Shown here in pieces: positions 35,101 to 47,744 of a stretch of DNA of 64,000 nucleotides. The position numbers and the translations under genes are program-made. The notes beneath the pieces were generated by a model that did not search any database, was not told where the DNA came from, and worked only from the letters and a program-made list of their open reading frames with translations. Source of the stretch: Juglans regia. Its lineage: Eukaryota; Streptophyta; Magnoliopsida; Fagales; Juglandaceae. Numbering within the stretch: the stretch's first letter is position 1; each line of letters starts with the position of its first letter. The stretch lies in assembly GCF_001411555.2 (NCBI RefSeq), contig NC_049916.1, positions 28,042,558 to 28,106,557 of the forward strand. The letters are read 5' to 3'.

Positions 35101-38100
35101 TCTCCCCAACGTCAAAGACTCACCCTTGGTGTATCGAATCAGTGCAACAATGCCAAGATAGAGGAAAACTAGAGAAAAAATAAAAATATATCCAATGGCA
35201 AGAGTTGTAACATCAGAAAGCCGTGATGTTGCAACAGTTTCCCCTTTCAAAAGATCTGTCGAAAGTGGTGAACTAATGTTGTTTGAGGCCTCATTTAGAC
35301 CACTATAGTTACCCTTCAACATTTCCGCAACCTGACCAAGCACACCATTTTCTTGATTCTCAGATGATAGATTTGTTATCGCAGTTAATGCATTCTTCAA
35401 TGTAATATTTGCTAAGGAGAGGGCTGTCTCTGTAATTGGCAGAACCGTTGACAAAACTGGACCACTAGCAACAAAGGAAAGCCAAGATACATAAAAAAGT
35501 ATAATCCGGCCGAACGAAAAAGGCACAAAGATCACAACACCAAGGAATATCATATTGCTGGCCAGAACCTGCAGAGACATAGGACCAATTTATAGACCAA
35601 TCAGAGCAAGAGTAAAAATTGACACTAACAGTTTTTTTTTTTTTGACATTGGAGCAACACAGTAAGTTAGAACAGATAGATTGCAACATTATTATGTCAG
35701 GCAGCTGAAATATTCATGTAGAAAATAAGGCAGATGATCCAATACCAATGACATAGGCCACAACAAAGATAGAACACTTTAAAATCTTATTTAGTATGTC
35801 TTTCTCCTTTTATTTTGCTACCCTCTGTCAATTGAGTGCAGTGGAATATATTTGAAGTGTTTAACATCTCATCTGTGTGGATGGAGGAGCCCACCAAACA
35901 TTATATTTTCCCTGCTTTCCAACTGTTTCATAGATATGACCCAGCTCTAAATGAATAAGGGGCAGCATCCGACTTGTATGCATCTGACTTCATTCCTCTA
36001 CTTCTTCCAGTACAATCACCCACCATGCATATCAGCGGGACTAAATCGGTAATATGTGACCCACATGCATTATATGGTGGTTGATTGTACCAGACCAATT
36101 AGTAGAGCCACACCTCCCCCATCAGCATACTTATCTAATTACATCCTACTTAGTTGCCATGCTGCGTGCACTTCTACCAAGTTGCATCAGCATGCATGGT
36201 GATAGTGCTGTAATGATCTGTTTACCCAGTTAAAAGGGGTCTTAAATGTGCTAGAATGCCTATATTTGTATACAAATAAAAAAGAAATAAATAAAATAAA
36301 GATGTAAAACAGCAAACTTAAAGTTGAACCTCATACTAACCAACAGAAATTGCAGACTACCCTTCTATAGTAATTGATGGTACGGATAATTCTCCCATAA
36401 AAATAAAGTAAAAAACCAAGGGTGTTGTGAAAGCATGATAGCATGTGAAACCAACTGATAGAATGGATATTATAACCAGAAATGACCAGAAACAGAGTAA
36501 AAACATGAGGGAAATAGCAAACTCACAGTGAATGCATTTTCAACCAAATGAAAGACAGGGCCCTGCATGCCAACAAGCTCATCAAAAGGCACATCCTCTG
36601 CACCATCAGCATCATCCAAACCATCAAACATCTGTTCAACATGAGCTTCAAGACGAGCTGCCTGCATCTCCCACCGAGCAGCAACATTTTCTGCATTTCT
36701 CCTGAGTATTTGACCAGCACCTGCAATCCCTTGTCCTCCACCCACATCTTCAACGTTTCCATCACCGGCATTATTCCTATTAGCTTGCCCAGGAGGTCTT
36801 CTTGCAGCACGAGCACCATTTCTGTCCCCTTCATCTTCTCTCTCAGCATCCTGTCCTCCAAGTTCCCGTAAATGCCTGAAGTAATCCCTCAAAGAAGTTG
36901 CACACAGAAAAATAAACACGATGCTGGCAGAAAGTAGAAACCCATGTAGGCAATCAGTAAGGATGAGTGTTATGGACAAATGACTTAGGAATAATCTCTG
37001 GGCTTCACCAAAACTCCTCACAAAAGCCAGCCTCCATATCCAGAATGTAATGAAAGGTATAATGAGGAGCCAAACAGAAAGGACAAAACCAAGGCGCAGA
37101 AAGAATTGCAGAACATGGCAAGCTTTCATTGTCATCCCAACTACAAACTCCTGGAAAGGGAGCCTCGCTGGAGCATTCTCAGCATAAACAGGGGAGAAGG
37201 AAAATGCATGTTTGCAGACCTGTAACACAAAGGGAGTATATTTAATAATGACATAAACTAATCTCCAAGCAGAGAGCTAAAATCATTTTAACCACAAACC
37301 TATGCTTCCCGGAGAAACACAACTCTACCCAAACCCAAATCATGTTAACCATAAACCTATGCTTCCTGTTGAAACGCAATGCTACTCAAACCCACAAGGA
37401 GAAACGTAAGCCACCATTGTGCTTCAGCTTGCATGACATCAAGCAGACCATTTGCGATTCAGTGGCTTAGGATTTGCCTAATTATATTCTTTTATTGTCA
37501 TCTTCCTAATAAAACCATAAAAACGTTAAATTTTACATTTTAAAGACTAGGAAAACTAAATCATAGTTCCTTAAACGTAAAGTTCAAAGTTGACGGTCTT
37601 TTATTCCCTTTTAAATGTTCACCAAAACATAAGTACGAAAATAAGGCTAAAACCATTTCAAAGATTGGTCATGCTATTCTCATCGTTGTAAGTTACATTG
37701 CTTAACACTAATTGCTACACTGAAGGCAAAACCTAAAACCCTAATTACAGCCTCTTTAATCGATGTTTCAACATTTCTCTCAATCAAACTACCAATCCAA
37801 CGAAAAAAAACCTAAAACCCTAATCCCGCCCTCTTTAATCGATATTTCAACCTTCCACATAAAATATTCATAAATTTCATTAGAAAGGAAACAAGACCAG
37901 CACAATTTGAAAAAATTAACGTCGAACAGAGAGAGAGAGAGAGAACCTCGCACTGGCGAGCGTTGCTGTGATTGAGCCACTGCAAAAGGCAATCCTGGTG
38001 GACGTACTTAATGCTTCCGCTACACGCACACGGGAAACGAAGTGGGTTATCGGAGTCACCCGGGTTCCGGCAGATCCGGCACACGTCCTCCTCTTCCTCC

Positions 38101-38246
38101 TCCTCTTCCTCCTCGTACCTTGCTGCCACTTTCGTTGGCACTTCTTTCTCCTTCATGCCTCCAGGTGTCGACGAAGTGGCAGAAGAAGACGACGGTTTGA
38201 CGCCATCGCCGCCTCGGATCGGCGGCGCATCCGGGTAGATCTCCAT
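32111..38246 (-). CDS. SUD1: ER membrane RING-CH E3 ubiquitin ligase, SUD1/DOA10 type, nine exons
   Basis: I read nine coding exons with GT-AG junctions and matching phases: 38246-37947, 37219-36527, 35568-34801, 34702-34491, 34375-34010, 33664-33507, 33424-33261, 33140-32994, 32617-32111. They total 3315 bases, 1104 residues, close to the Arabidopsis protein. A complete RING-CH (C4HC3) is at C56, C59, C73, C75, H83, C86, C99 and C102. The last zinc pair is split by intron 1, with C99 in exon 1 and C102 in exon 2. An acidic Glu run (about 45-53) precedes it. Many membrane segments follow, including the conserved IPVLIGLLFELLVIVPMRVP part, as in DOA10/MARCH6. These ligases sit in the ER and nuclear envelope and mark proteins for proteasomal degradation. 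In Arabidopsis SUD1 (also CER9) affects HMG-CoA reductase activity and cuticle lipids. The gene looks intact. Confidence 0.95.
37928..37943. repeat. (GA)n tract beside the first SUD1 splice donor
   Basis: On the gene strand intron 1 begins GTTCTCTCTCTCTCTCTC, so a CT microsatellite starts 3 bases inside the donor. Length changes here could affect splicing; this is an inference. Confidence 0.7.
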
Positions 38247-38629
38247 GTCGACGGTTTCAACGAGATGATGGATCGCGAGGAGAGATGGAGCCCAAGGATG
38301 GAAGAGAAGCTTTTCTCAGTGTTCCGAGTTTGCCCCTCGTGGGCGGTTTTATATTACTGTTGCGTCCCGATAGGTTTCTATTAATTACGTGGATGTCGGT
38401 TCCACTGACTCCGCGTAATCTGATGACGTGGACGTGGGTGATAGGTCCGTCGCAGAGTGCTTTGAAAAGTCCGAACTTACGTTTGATACTGGAATAATGC
38501 TAATACCGTGATAATTTCATTTATTAAAAAATATATATTATTAAAAAATTAATTTTATTATATAAATTCAATATTTAATTATTTTTTAAAAAATGAGTCC
38601 ACAACACTGTATATTTTATTAGAAAATGA
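38247..38629. promoter_or_regulatory. SUD1 upstream region
   Basis: About 250 bases of moderately GC-rich DNA upstream of the start (leader and core promoter by position), then AT-rich DNA. No clear TATA box was found on the minus strand. Confidence 0.35.
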
Positions 38630-38815
38630 TTTACCTACAACACCTTATACAACACATTGTACATATAAGGGGTATTATTGTAAAGTGTTGTACAACAATG
38701 TGTTGTATAAGGGGTATTATTGTAAAATCATCTTATAAAATAAGATGATTTTACAATAATACCCCTTATACAACACATTGTTGTACAATATGTTGTATAA
38801 AGTGTTGTAGGTGTA
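38630..38815. mobile_element. MITE with very long perfect inverted repeat (hairpin)
   Basis: The outer ends are CTACAACACCTTATACAACA and its near-inverse at about 38795-38812. Inside, 38688-38736 and 38740-38788 are exact reverse complements, 49 bases each, with AAA between. The unit AAGGGGTATTATTGTAAA (either strand) occurs three times. A foldback of this quality means recent formation or continuing repair. It lies about 390-570 bp upstream of the SUD1 start. Confidence 0.85.
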
Positions 38816-38940
38816 TCAGTACTCTATTTTATTATCGTAAATATCATTTATGTTGATAGATTTTTTATCATTATATTTTTAATAAACAAGTCAGTCAATC
38901 AGAAGGAAAAAAAACAAAGTCAGTCAATCAGAAGATTATA

Positions 38941-39366
38941 TTTTATATGAATAATGCTAGAGCGGGCGCTCGGGCTCTGTATTTTTTTATATGATTTTTT
39001 TAAAATTTTTTTTTATATAGATTTTTTTTAATAATTTTAAATATTTTTAAAAAATAAAAAATTTATTAAATTATTGAAAAATACTTTCTTAATTATGAAG
39101 TAAAATATTAAAATATTTTTTATAATTTTTATTTTACTTCGTAATTAAGGAAATATTTTTTAATAATTTTTTTTTTTACTTTTTGGTTAAGAAAGTATTT
39201 TTTAATGATGTTTTGAAATTTATTTTATTTTTTAAAAATATTTAAAAGTATTAAAAACATCTATATAAAAAATAATTTAAAAAATACATGAAAAAACACT
39301 ATGTTAGAGCCTGCGGGAGCCCAACGAGAGCCCCAGCGATAGCTCTAGCATCATCATTTATAAAAT
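38941..39366. mobile_element. Non-autonomous element with AATGCTAGAGC-type ends
   Basis: The left end is ATAATGCTAGAGCGGGCGCT and the right end is the inverse of GATGATGCTAGAGCTATCGC. The core is AT-rich with TTACTTCGTAATTAAGGAAA-like units in both directions. A partial copy follows directly at about 39367-39590 (ACTTCGTGATTAAGGAAG). Confidence 0.6.
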
Positions 39367-39727
39367 AACAATATTTTTTATAATTTTTATTTTACTTCGT
39401 GATTAAGGAAGTATTTTTTAATAATTTTTTTTAACTTTTTGATTAGAAAAACATTTTTACTGATGTTTTAAATTTATTTTATATTTAAAAAATATTAAAA
39501 AAAATTATATAAAAAATAATTTAAAAAATAAATAAATATAAATAATAAATACATACTTGTAGCCCTGACGGGAGCTGTAACACTATCCATTTTATATTAA
39601 ATAGATTTTGATCACTTCAAAATTTATCAACTGTATAACCTAGATTTGACCACACGTGTGGTGAAGCTTTCTAGGTTCAGATTCTTTATTAATTTTTATT
39701 GAGATTTTAAGATTATAGTAGTAGGAG

Positions 39728-39893
39728 TGTTTTGTCTCATAATTATAATTTTTTTAAATTTTTACGTAAAATATAATATAATTTTTTTAATTATAAAATA
39801 ATAATAATATTAATAAATAATAGTTTATTTAATTTTTAATTTTTATATCTAAAATTATCTCAATCTTATTTTACTATTCAAACTGAACCTAAA
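39728..39893. repeat. MITE-like repeat, family A
   Basis: This has GTTTTGTCTCATAATTATAA at the left, the TACGTAAAATATAATATAAT core, and ATTCAAACTGAACC at the right. Confidence 0.45.
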
Positions 39894-41080
39894 TTAGGAG
39901 ATATTGATATATGAAATAAGTTTTATAATGACTATTTATATACAATGATGTTCGAAAGTCACACAAAAAGAGTGAAAGAGAAGTATTATAGTATAAAGAG
40001 TATCAAAAACATAAATTCATCAACTAACATAATTTTATATAATAAATTATTTTTATTTTATAATAAAAATAATTTTATAATTTAATATATCATATTAAAT
40101 CACTTAATTTATATATTTATCTTGATCTAATTTAATTATAGTTAAAACATATTTTTAGCGGATGTAGCACAATTAGTTTGATGTATTATCATTACTTTCG
40201 TTGAATCATGATCCAAACACTGGTACATTTGAGACACGGGAAGGATCTACTGATCATCGATATCATAAGCAGACAGATATGACTGCTGACTTTTTTTTGT
40301 TTCACGAAGATCGTGAAAGATATTTTTAGCCGTTATAGCACTTGCTTTGTTACTTTTTTTTTTTAAAGAGCAATGAATCCCTTTTAATTTCCTCGCGAAA
40401 TGATTATGAAAGTCAGAGCTTACTGTTCAACCCTGTAATCTGTATTGCCCTTTGATTCTTTAGTTGCCTTTATGATAATGAAGGGAATGATCATGATTGA
40501 AGTCCGGGTAAACAAAGGAAGTAATTTTTAAGTTGGCATGGAGAGACAAATCCAAAAGATGACTTTGAAACCTGAATAGGGTGAAATGTTCCAACTTTGA
40601 ATTTAACACCTGACTTGGCAGTTGGCCATAGTCCATACTTTCTTTCCATCTCGGGATGTCATAAATGGCACAAGAAGATTTTGCTGACTGTTCATACTTT
40701 ATTCCCAGCCTGACTTGGGTCTGTGTCCGGCACTTGGTCCCAGAAATTCAATGCTTTGCTTTGTCGCAAGCTTACTTACTGTTCCTCGTTTTGTGTCAGC
40801 GTAAGTAGGTATCTTCGGATTATAAAAAGGAAATTAAGAAGCTCGGAAGAACAGCTACAGGCGAGTGTGATAAGAAACTGAAGGAAGGGTTTAATCAATA
40901 ATTTCATTAGACCCCGCCCAGTATTAATTTCACTGGGATCCCCACTCATGGCCGATCGATCACCTATCTCTTTCTTCACTTTTGTCACCGCTTTGTCTCT
41001 TTATGACTCTTCTACTTTGGGCCATTGTCTTTGAATCCTTTTTCTTTTAGCTTTTCCATCTTTACGTTATATTTTCTTTG
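39894..41080. other. Intergenic upstream of the FPP gene
   Basis: AT-rich to mixed DNA. The stretch 40380-41000 is less AT-rich and may be distal promoter. No frame of interest. Confidence 0.35.
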
Positions 41081-42658
41081 TGGGGCCAAGGTTCTCTCTC
41101 TCTCTCTACCTCTCTCTATCTTTATACTCAGGCATGTGTCGGTGGAGAGCAAGCATCCTATGATGTTTTTCTTCTCCCAGTTTTGCAATATATAGTTAAT
41201 AGTTCTCTTTCACTTTCATTTCCAGACGATGAAGTGTCTTTTCTGGTGCATTCATGACTCCAGCTTGTGTCTTTCACCTCCCTCTCAGTTTTACACCAGA
41301 AATGGTGGATGATTCTTGAACTGATAGTCATCTCTCTGATGCTGCTCTTGTCAGGTGAGTGCTACTACCGTACTGTAGCTCAAACTCACACTACTACTTT
41401 CAGTCTTATATTTAATTATTTTTTGGACTCAATTCTTTGCCTTCATGGCAGTCTACAATAGAGTCATTCGGAATGACTGTTCATTTTGTAAGACCACTGG
41501 TGTGGCATTAGTTAGCACAAGACCTTCTTGTTCATTGTTTTGGTTTCAGAAGCTTAGAATATTATTTTTGACACCATTTGTGTTTCCATTTTCTGATCCT
41601 CTATGTAAACACTATTTTGATATTTTCTGATTGAAGAGGAACGGATTGAGCACCAAATGTAGAAATCTACTTATATTGTCCTGCTCTTAGATTGAGAGAG
41701 ATAAATACGGTGTGTTGGCCCTACGGTAAATGTTGTGGAGTCCACAGATTGCGAGTATTTTTTTCCAGTCTAGGCTCTAGAACTTGGGGTATGGATGAAT
41801 TATGGGGGATCTTTTTTTTTAGGGACAAACTGCATTTATGTCTGTACCCCAATTAAGAATTCTACTCAGTCAATCAACATGTGTATAATGCTGTAGTTGT
41901 TAAAAAAAATTATGGTGGATCTCAATCCACCTTGTCACAATTATTATCATAGCTAGAACACAATATTCCCTAATTTTCCTTAATGTTTTCCCCCTTCGCA
42001 CCTTCCCTCGATGAAAGTGAATCAGTTGCAATTAGTTATCTGGAGTTTGTTGTCTTGGCAAAGAGATAAGTGTTGTATACACTACAATTTCCACTAGACT
42101 TACTTCATAACCATCAATTATTGTCAGGAAAAATTTACCCCAAATCTCCATAAGTTGGTTTCTTTGTATTGTTTTGTTTTCTTACTCAATATATAGGCAA
42201 GTTATTGACATTAATGGAACAATTTACCAAAAGGTGTCCCCTTTCAGCTGCAATTTGTACTTGCTGCTGAATAAGGATGGTTACTGAATTGTTTGGTTTT
42301 GCTTACTGATGAAAAACTAGATTCACTAATCAAGTTATTGTTATTTAGATCGAAATTAAGTCATCTTAAAGGGACCTTGATTGCAATTATCAGTAACATA
42401 TGCTTGTAATGGCGGAAGGCAAAAGATGGATTAGCAAAGCATTGATTTTTCTTATAGTGTGTTGATATGGCTAAGATTGTAAATCGCAGAGCTGAATGCC
42501 TCAACTACCAAAAGATCTTACCTTGTGTCTAGTTAAATGGACTTGCTTTCTTTTCTAATTTTTTATCTGATATTTTCCTAAGAAAGATTCTTGTTGATAG
42601 ATGGTTTTTGTACATCAGGATTGAGTTCCGCCCCCCTAGTTGAATAGAAACCGAAATC
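41081..42658 (+). other. Probable 5' leader of the FPP gene with an intron
   Basis: A CT-rich tract at about 41093-41130 resembles a plant 5' leader. GTCAGGTGAGT at about 41350-41360 is a strong donor, and TGTACATCAG at about 42610-42619 is an acceptor just ahead of the start codon. This suggests a leader intron of about 1.26 kb. It is an inference from splice signals and position; transcript data would decide. Confidence 0.45.
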
Positions 42659-45600
42659 ATGGACCACAAGTCTTGGCTATGGAGGAAAAAATCTTTAGAC
42701 AAGACAATTGTTTCAGCTGAAAGAGTTGCTGTTCCCTTGAGGAGAACTGAAAAAGAGGTAATGGAGGCTTCTCTTGATCATCTACCTTATGTTCTATTAA
42801 CAAATTTCTTTCATGTTGTCTCACTTTTCATCTTCTGTTCTTCAATTTATCATGGAAGATTCCACATCTACTTTTTCTATCTTGCGCATGCCTTTTCTAT
42901 TTTCTGACTTATTTTTTTCTTCCCCATTGTCTGACCACTTGATGTGAGCACCTCATAGCCCATGGCATTTTAATTGGTGGAGGAGGTGTTAAATATGATT
43001 ATAATACATCAGTCATGTTTCTTTTATTAGATATGTATACTTCCAACACCACATGAAGGAGGGCCAGAAAGACCTGTGAAAAATCTCAACGAGAAGTTAG
43101 CTTCAGTCCTCCTTGATTGTCATGCCAAAGACAACCTTGTGACAAAACATGCAAAAGGGGCTCAAGAAGCTGAAACAGGTTATTCACTGATATCCTTACC
43201 TGTTCTCTTTTCCCCCCACCTTCAATGATGCTTCCAGTGGAGATTAGTTGTATTGGTTTATGCAAATCATCTGCTCTCTTTGGCTTTCCGCCGACTCAAT
43301 AAACAGAAATTTTCTTTTTAGGGTGGGAGAAAGAAGCAGCAGTATGCCAAAAACAAGAACCGGATGAAGCTTTGATGCAGGGAACAACTGCAAATGAACA
43401 AGTGGCTTGCTCAAATGCTGCATTGAAGGAATGTATTCAGCAATTATGCACTGTTCGTGAAGAACAGGAGCAGAGGATACGTGATGCCACCATGAAAACA
43501 TCAAGAGAATACGAGAAAGCCCAGAAGAAATTGGTGGATGAGTTGGAGGAGACAAGCAAACAGCTCGCGAAATTGGCTATTGAGAATGCCCATCTGAGTA
43601 AGGCCTTGATAGCCACAGAGAAAGTTGTCGAAGATTTACAAAAACACAAGTCTCGGGCAGATGCAGAATTCAATGTCCTTATGGTTAGATTAGATTCTGT
43701 AGAAAAGGAAAACACTTATGTAAAGTATGAGTTTCACATACTTGAGAAGGAGCTTGAGATTCGAAATGAGGAGATTGAATATCGTCGTCGATCAGCTGAT
43801 GCAGCACACAACCAAAATTTGGAAAGTACAAAGAAAATTGTTGAATTGGAAGCAGAGTGTCAACGACTCCGTCTCCTCACGCAAAAGCGGCTGCCAGGTC
43901 CTGCTGCTTTGGCAAATGTGAAGAGTGAAGCTGATATGTTGGGAAGGGATCGCAAAGATATTAGAAGAAAAAAGCATAGTCCTACAAGAGATCTGGTTGA
44001 CCGACTCCGAGAAGCCACCACCGGTCCTGAAATTCCCAGTAAGAAGATGAATTTCCTGATCGAAAAAGTACGTGATGTGGAAGAAGAAAACAAGGCTCTT
44101 AAAGAAATTATAACCAAGAAGAACTCTGAACTTTATTCTTCAAGGATCATGTATGCTCATACAGCTTCCAAATTATCGCAGATGGAGGCTCATGCTAGAG
44201 AGCTTTCTAAAGATCATAAATCCATGGAGCCATTGAGGTGTAGTCCCATGTCAAATGAACTTTCTCTACTGTCAGAGTCTGAAATCGGCAGTGATGATGG
44301 TGTTAGTTCTTCTGGATCTTGGGCTAATGCACTACTTTTAGGATTGGAGCATTTCCGAAATGTGAAACTCAAAGATCCAACGGTACACAAAGCAATCGAA
44401 GCTTCAGACATGTGTTTAATGGATGATTTTGCCACGATGGAGAAACTTGCGATAGTTTCTGTGGTTACACCTGGAAATGCGTCTCTCCCCAATTTGGCTG
44501 GTAAGGATCCAGGTCCAGTTTCAACTCATTCTGGTTTCAGTGACAGAAAACAAGAGATGCAATCAAAAAACATGCCTACTGAAAAAACTTTTGACTGGCT
44601 TCAAATTGTTTTAAAAGCAATGCTGGAGCAAAAGCGTATTTCGAAAAGAAGCCTTTATGAACTTTTTGAGGACATCAAGATTGCTTTGGGTTATATAAAC
44701 CATCCAACAGCACATGAAGCTGATGCAACTGCAACCTCAGGGCATTCTGGAGAGTCTACCCCTCTCCACGTTAGAGGTAATATAACCCCAAAATCTCCCA
44801 AGACATCCCCACTTGTAGATTCTTTGAACATAGTTTCGACAATTGACACCCTAGTGGAAGAAGAGGGAAAACAACTTAACCTATCTAATCTGAGTAAGTC
44901 GATCCATCAAATCATCAAGCTGGTTGAAGGGATCAAACTGATGTCGTATGTCAGCAGTAATACTCCAGAAGAGTCTAAGGGGGATCAAATTCAAAATCCC
45001 AAACCATTTCATTCAGCAACATCGGCAGACTACTTTGTCCACGTTTTCCAGTGGAAAAGTTCGGAGCTAAGTGCTGTTCTACAACAATTCATTTGTACTT
45101 GTACTGATCTCTTAAATGGAAAAGCAGATCTTGAAAAATTTGCCACGGAAGTGATGTTTGCTTTAGAATGGATTATTAACAACCATGTGACCCCTAAAGA
45201 TGCTTTAAGCTTAAGAAATAAGATCAAGAAGCATTTTGGTTGGATGGAATCCGGAACTGAAAATCAACATGGAGTTCAGACATCCAAAGAGTCATCGTGT
45301 TTGCCATTGATTGCTTCTTCACATGACCAAGATGTTTTGCTCCAAATGGAGGACATTCAGTGTAAACTGCAAGAAGAAAACAGTACATTAAAGGAGGAAT
45401 TGAAGAAGAAGGAAGCCTTAAAGAAAGACATGGAAGCAAGGTTACAATCAGCAATTGATATGAGTGAGGCCTTGATGATACAACTTGGAGACTCGGAGAA
45501 AAGCCTTGGAAACTTACAAGCAGAAGTGGAAACTTTAAAGCAATCAAAGGGGGTGATTGAAGATCAGATTGAAAATCAAAAGTTGATAAACGAAGATCTT

Positions 45601-46779
45601 GATACTCAACTTACTGTTGCCAAAGCTAAAGTGAATGAAGTTTTCCAGAAGTTCTCATCTTTGGAAGTTGAATTAGAGGATAAAAGTAACTGCTGTGAAG
45701 AATTAGAGGCAACATGTCTTGAGCTTCAACTTCAGCTAGAAAGGTAACTACTGATTGCATAGTTCTACCTTATTTACTAACTAAACAAAAGCATTTCTAC
45801 TTTATGGGGGATTCTGATTTCTTCAATGTAACTCACAGTGTTGCAAAGGAAACTCCGAAGTACAGCATGAATCAAGAGGGAAAGCAATCCCAAAATGTAT
45901 GTTTTTGACATCTTTTGTGTTTGGGAAGAGACCCATGTTTTGGCTACCCAAACTTTGTATTTAACTGAAAATAGATATGTTTGATGAGTCGAGCTAATGG
46001 TATCATAAAAACCAATCGTATTCAATATTCAGTATTTTAAATAAGAGGGAAATTATTGTTAACATCAGATAATATACACAGCAAACAATTATTGTGTTGA
46101 GATATTGTGATACTTCACATAATTTTTTGCATGGTAGTTTGTTTTACATGGGGTTCAATCTTGTGAGATATAATTATTCAATGCATTTGTAACAAAGCAA
46201 ATTACTATATTCTATCATATAAAATTAATTTTGTCGAATGTTTTTCAGGGTTGGGAGATCACAACAGCTTCCCTAAAGTTGGCAGAGTGCCAAGAAACCA
46301 TCCTACACCTGGGAAAACAGCTGAAGGCTCTTGCTTCACCTAGGGAAGCGGCACTGTTTGACAAGGTTTTCTGCAACACCAGCACTGCAGTTTCTGCCAT
46401 TGATAATAAGAAATTGAGCAAGCGTGCTTCCCTCCGTGATCGAATGCTAGCTGAGGATGATGCTAAGGCAGAGATCCTTAAGTCTCCAAAAGCTAAAGAA
46501 ACTACAAGCAGCACTGCAGACGCAGAGAAACAACTTGTTCTCCACTCTAGTAGCTATAATGCTTCATGTGCTCCAAACGCCCTGGTACATGCTCCGGGAG
46601 CATGTTTCGGTTCGAGCCATGAAGGAGATAAAAGTCCCGCTGGTTCTCTAACTATTGTCCCAAATAAAAAACAGGGAGGATTCGGTTTGCTAAGGAAACT
46701 TCTGCTGAGAAGGAAGAAAGGAAACATCAAGAAATCCAGATCTGTTGTAGACGAAGAACTAAGGCTGAAAAGCAATTAA
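42659..46779 (+). CDS. FPP: Filament-like plant protein (FPP, DUF869), five coding exons
   Basis: The exons are 42659-42757, 43031-43178, 43322-45743, 45839-45896 and 46249-46779, all with GT-AG junctions and consistent phases; 3258 bases, 1085 residues, typical of the longer FPPs. The start MDHKSWLWRKKS is the family signature. Long coiled coils fill the first third, for example the Glu/Lys heptad region just after GWEKEAAVC. A Ser-rich middle part follows (SLLSESEIGSDDG and the conserved ANALLLGLEHF), then a second coiled-coil part and the conserved WEITTASLKLAECQETILHL near exon 5. A basic tail LLRKLLLRRKKGN ends it. FPPs are plant-specific coiled-coil proteins; tomato FPP binds the nuclear-envelope protein MAF1. 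A cytoskeletal or nuclear-envelope role is therefore possible but unproven here. The gene looks intact. Confidence 0.93.
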
Positions 46780-47536
46780 ACGCAATGTTCACCGTTACTG
46801 TTTATTATTAATTGTATTTGAACTGTTCGACCTTTTCGAATGAAGAGAATGGAAGTTTGGGCTTCTTTTCTCTCATCTTTCTTTTTTCTCATTGGAGGGG
46901 TTTTTCTGGTTGTTCCAAGTGTTGCTGTTGCTGATGTACAAATACATCTGGGTTTGAAGAAATTTGAGAGCCGCCATAAACATATACATAGAAAGGACGT
47001 TGTAGTTGATCATGATGGCATTGACCAGTGGCTATCATTTATTGAGTATTCTGGTCATGATTGCATGGCACGGCAGTTTAAAGAAGATAGAATGCAACAG
47101 TTAATAAGTTTAACGACATATTCCGCCTATTATTACTAGAATAATACATCGACAACTACGTACAAGAAATCCCAACTACGTACTAGAATAATAATATGGG
47201 ATAAATCTAAATATCTATGTATGACCTCAATTGTCCTATCATCTTCATTTGCAAAGAAGATAAATCCTATTAAATTATAAGTTCATGTAATAATATAATT
47301 TTTTGCATTACTAAAACTGATGCATTATATTTAAAGAAGTAAAAACTGACACTTTATATTTATACTTATCTCATGAAGTTAAGTATTCTACTTCTAAATT
47401 TTCAGAATTTCTATCAATTTTACCGAACACAGTGATAAAAAGTTGATACAAGTCTCATTCTATATTTTGTAAGATAAAAAAACAAATCTCAGATCAAGAG
47501 CAGTTTTTGAACAAAGGGAACTCTATTCGTGAGAGA
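46780..47536. other. FPP 3' UTR and short intergenic DNA
   Basis: The first few hundred bases are probably the FPP 3' UTR; a 99-codon frame at 46840-47139 inside it has no family resemblance. The rest is AT-rich up to the S16 promoter. Confidence 0.4.
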
Positions 47537-47615
47537 GGGCCCAATACAAGGGCATTTTGCCGTTTACATTGGTGGCGACAACCCAAGCGCGTCCGCATGA
47601 CATGCCCATATAAAT
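47537..47615 (+). promoter_or_regulatory. Ribosomal-protein-type promoter of the S16 gene
   Basis: GGGCCCA at 47537-47543 contains a TGGGCC site II element, typical of plant ribosomal protein promoters. TATAAAT at 47609-47615 lies 63 bases before the ATG. Its own promoter argues against a simple processed retrocopy. Confidence 0.5.
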
Positions 47616-47677
47616 TTGGAAATACATATTCTCGCCTCCGTTCCTCACGCTCACCAAATTAGCATTTCAAGGCAACA

Positions 47678-47744
47678 ATGGCGACCGGTCCGTTGGAGTC
47701 GGTGCAGTGCTTCGGGCGCAAGAAGACGGCAGTAGCAGTGACCT
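47678..47744 (+). pseudogene. RPS16: 40S ribosomal protein S16 (uS9), 5' piece, split by an insertion
   Basis: Starting at the ATG at 47678 the frame reads MATGPLESVQCFGRKKTAVA..., the N-terminus of uS9. After codon 22 (GTGACC, 47738-47743) it runs straight into foreign DNA at 47745. The rest of the protein resumes at 50428. uS9 is a small-subunit protein whose C-terminal tail reaches the decoding site. The two pieces together would be in frame at about 145 codons if the insertion were absent. There are several odd changes beside the junction: the usual HCKRGRG reads YYKRGCG. Call it a disrupted gene unless splicing removes the insertion. Confidence 0.85.

Noticed and set aside
36523..36871. 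Frames of 107 and 112 codons overlapping SUD1 exon 2
   Set aside because: They are frame-shifted or antisense readings of a confirmed coding exon.
46840..47139. 99-codon frame after the FPP stop
   Set aside because: It lies in the probable 3' UTR, has no recognisable domain, and its hydrophobic start is likely chance.
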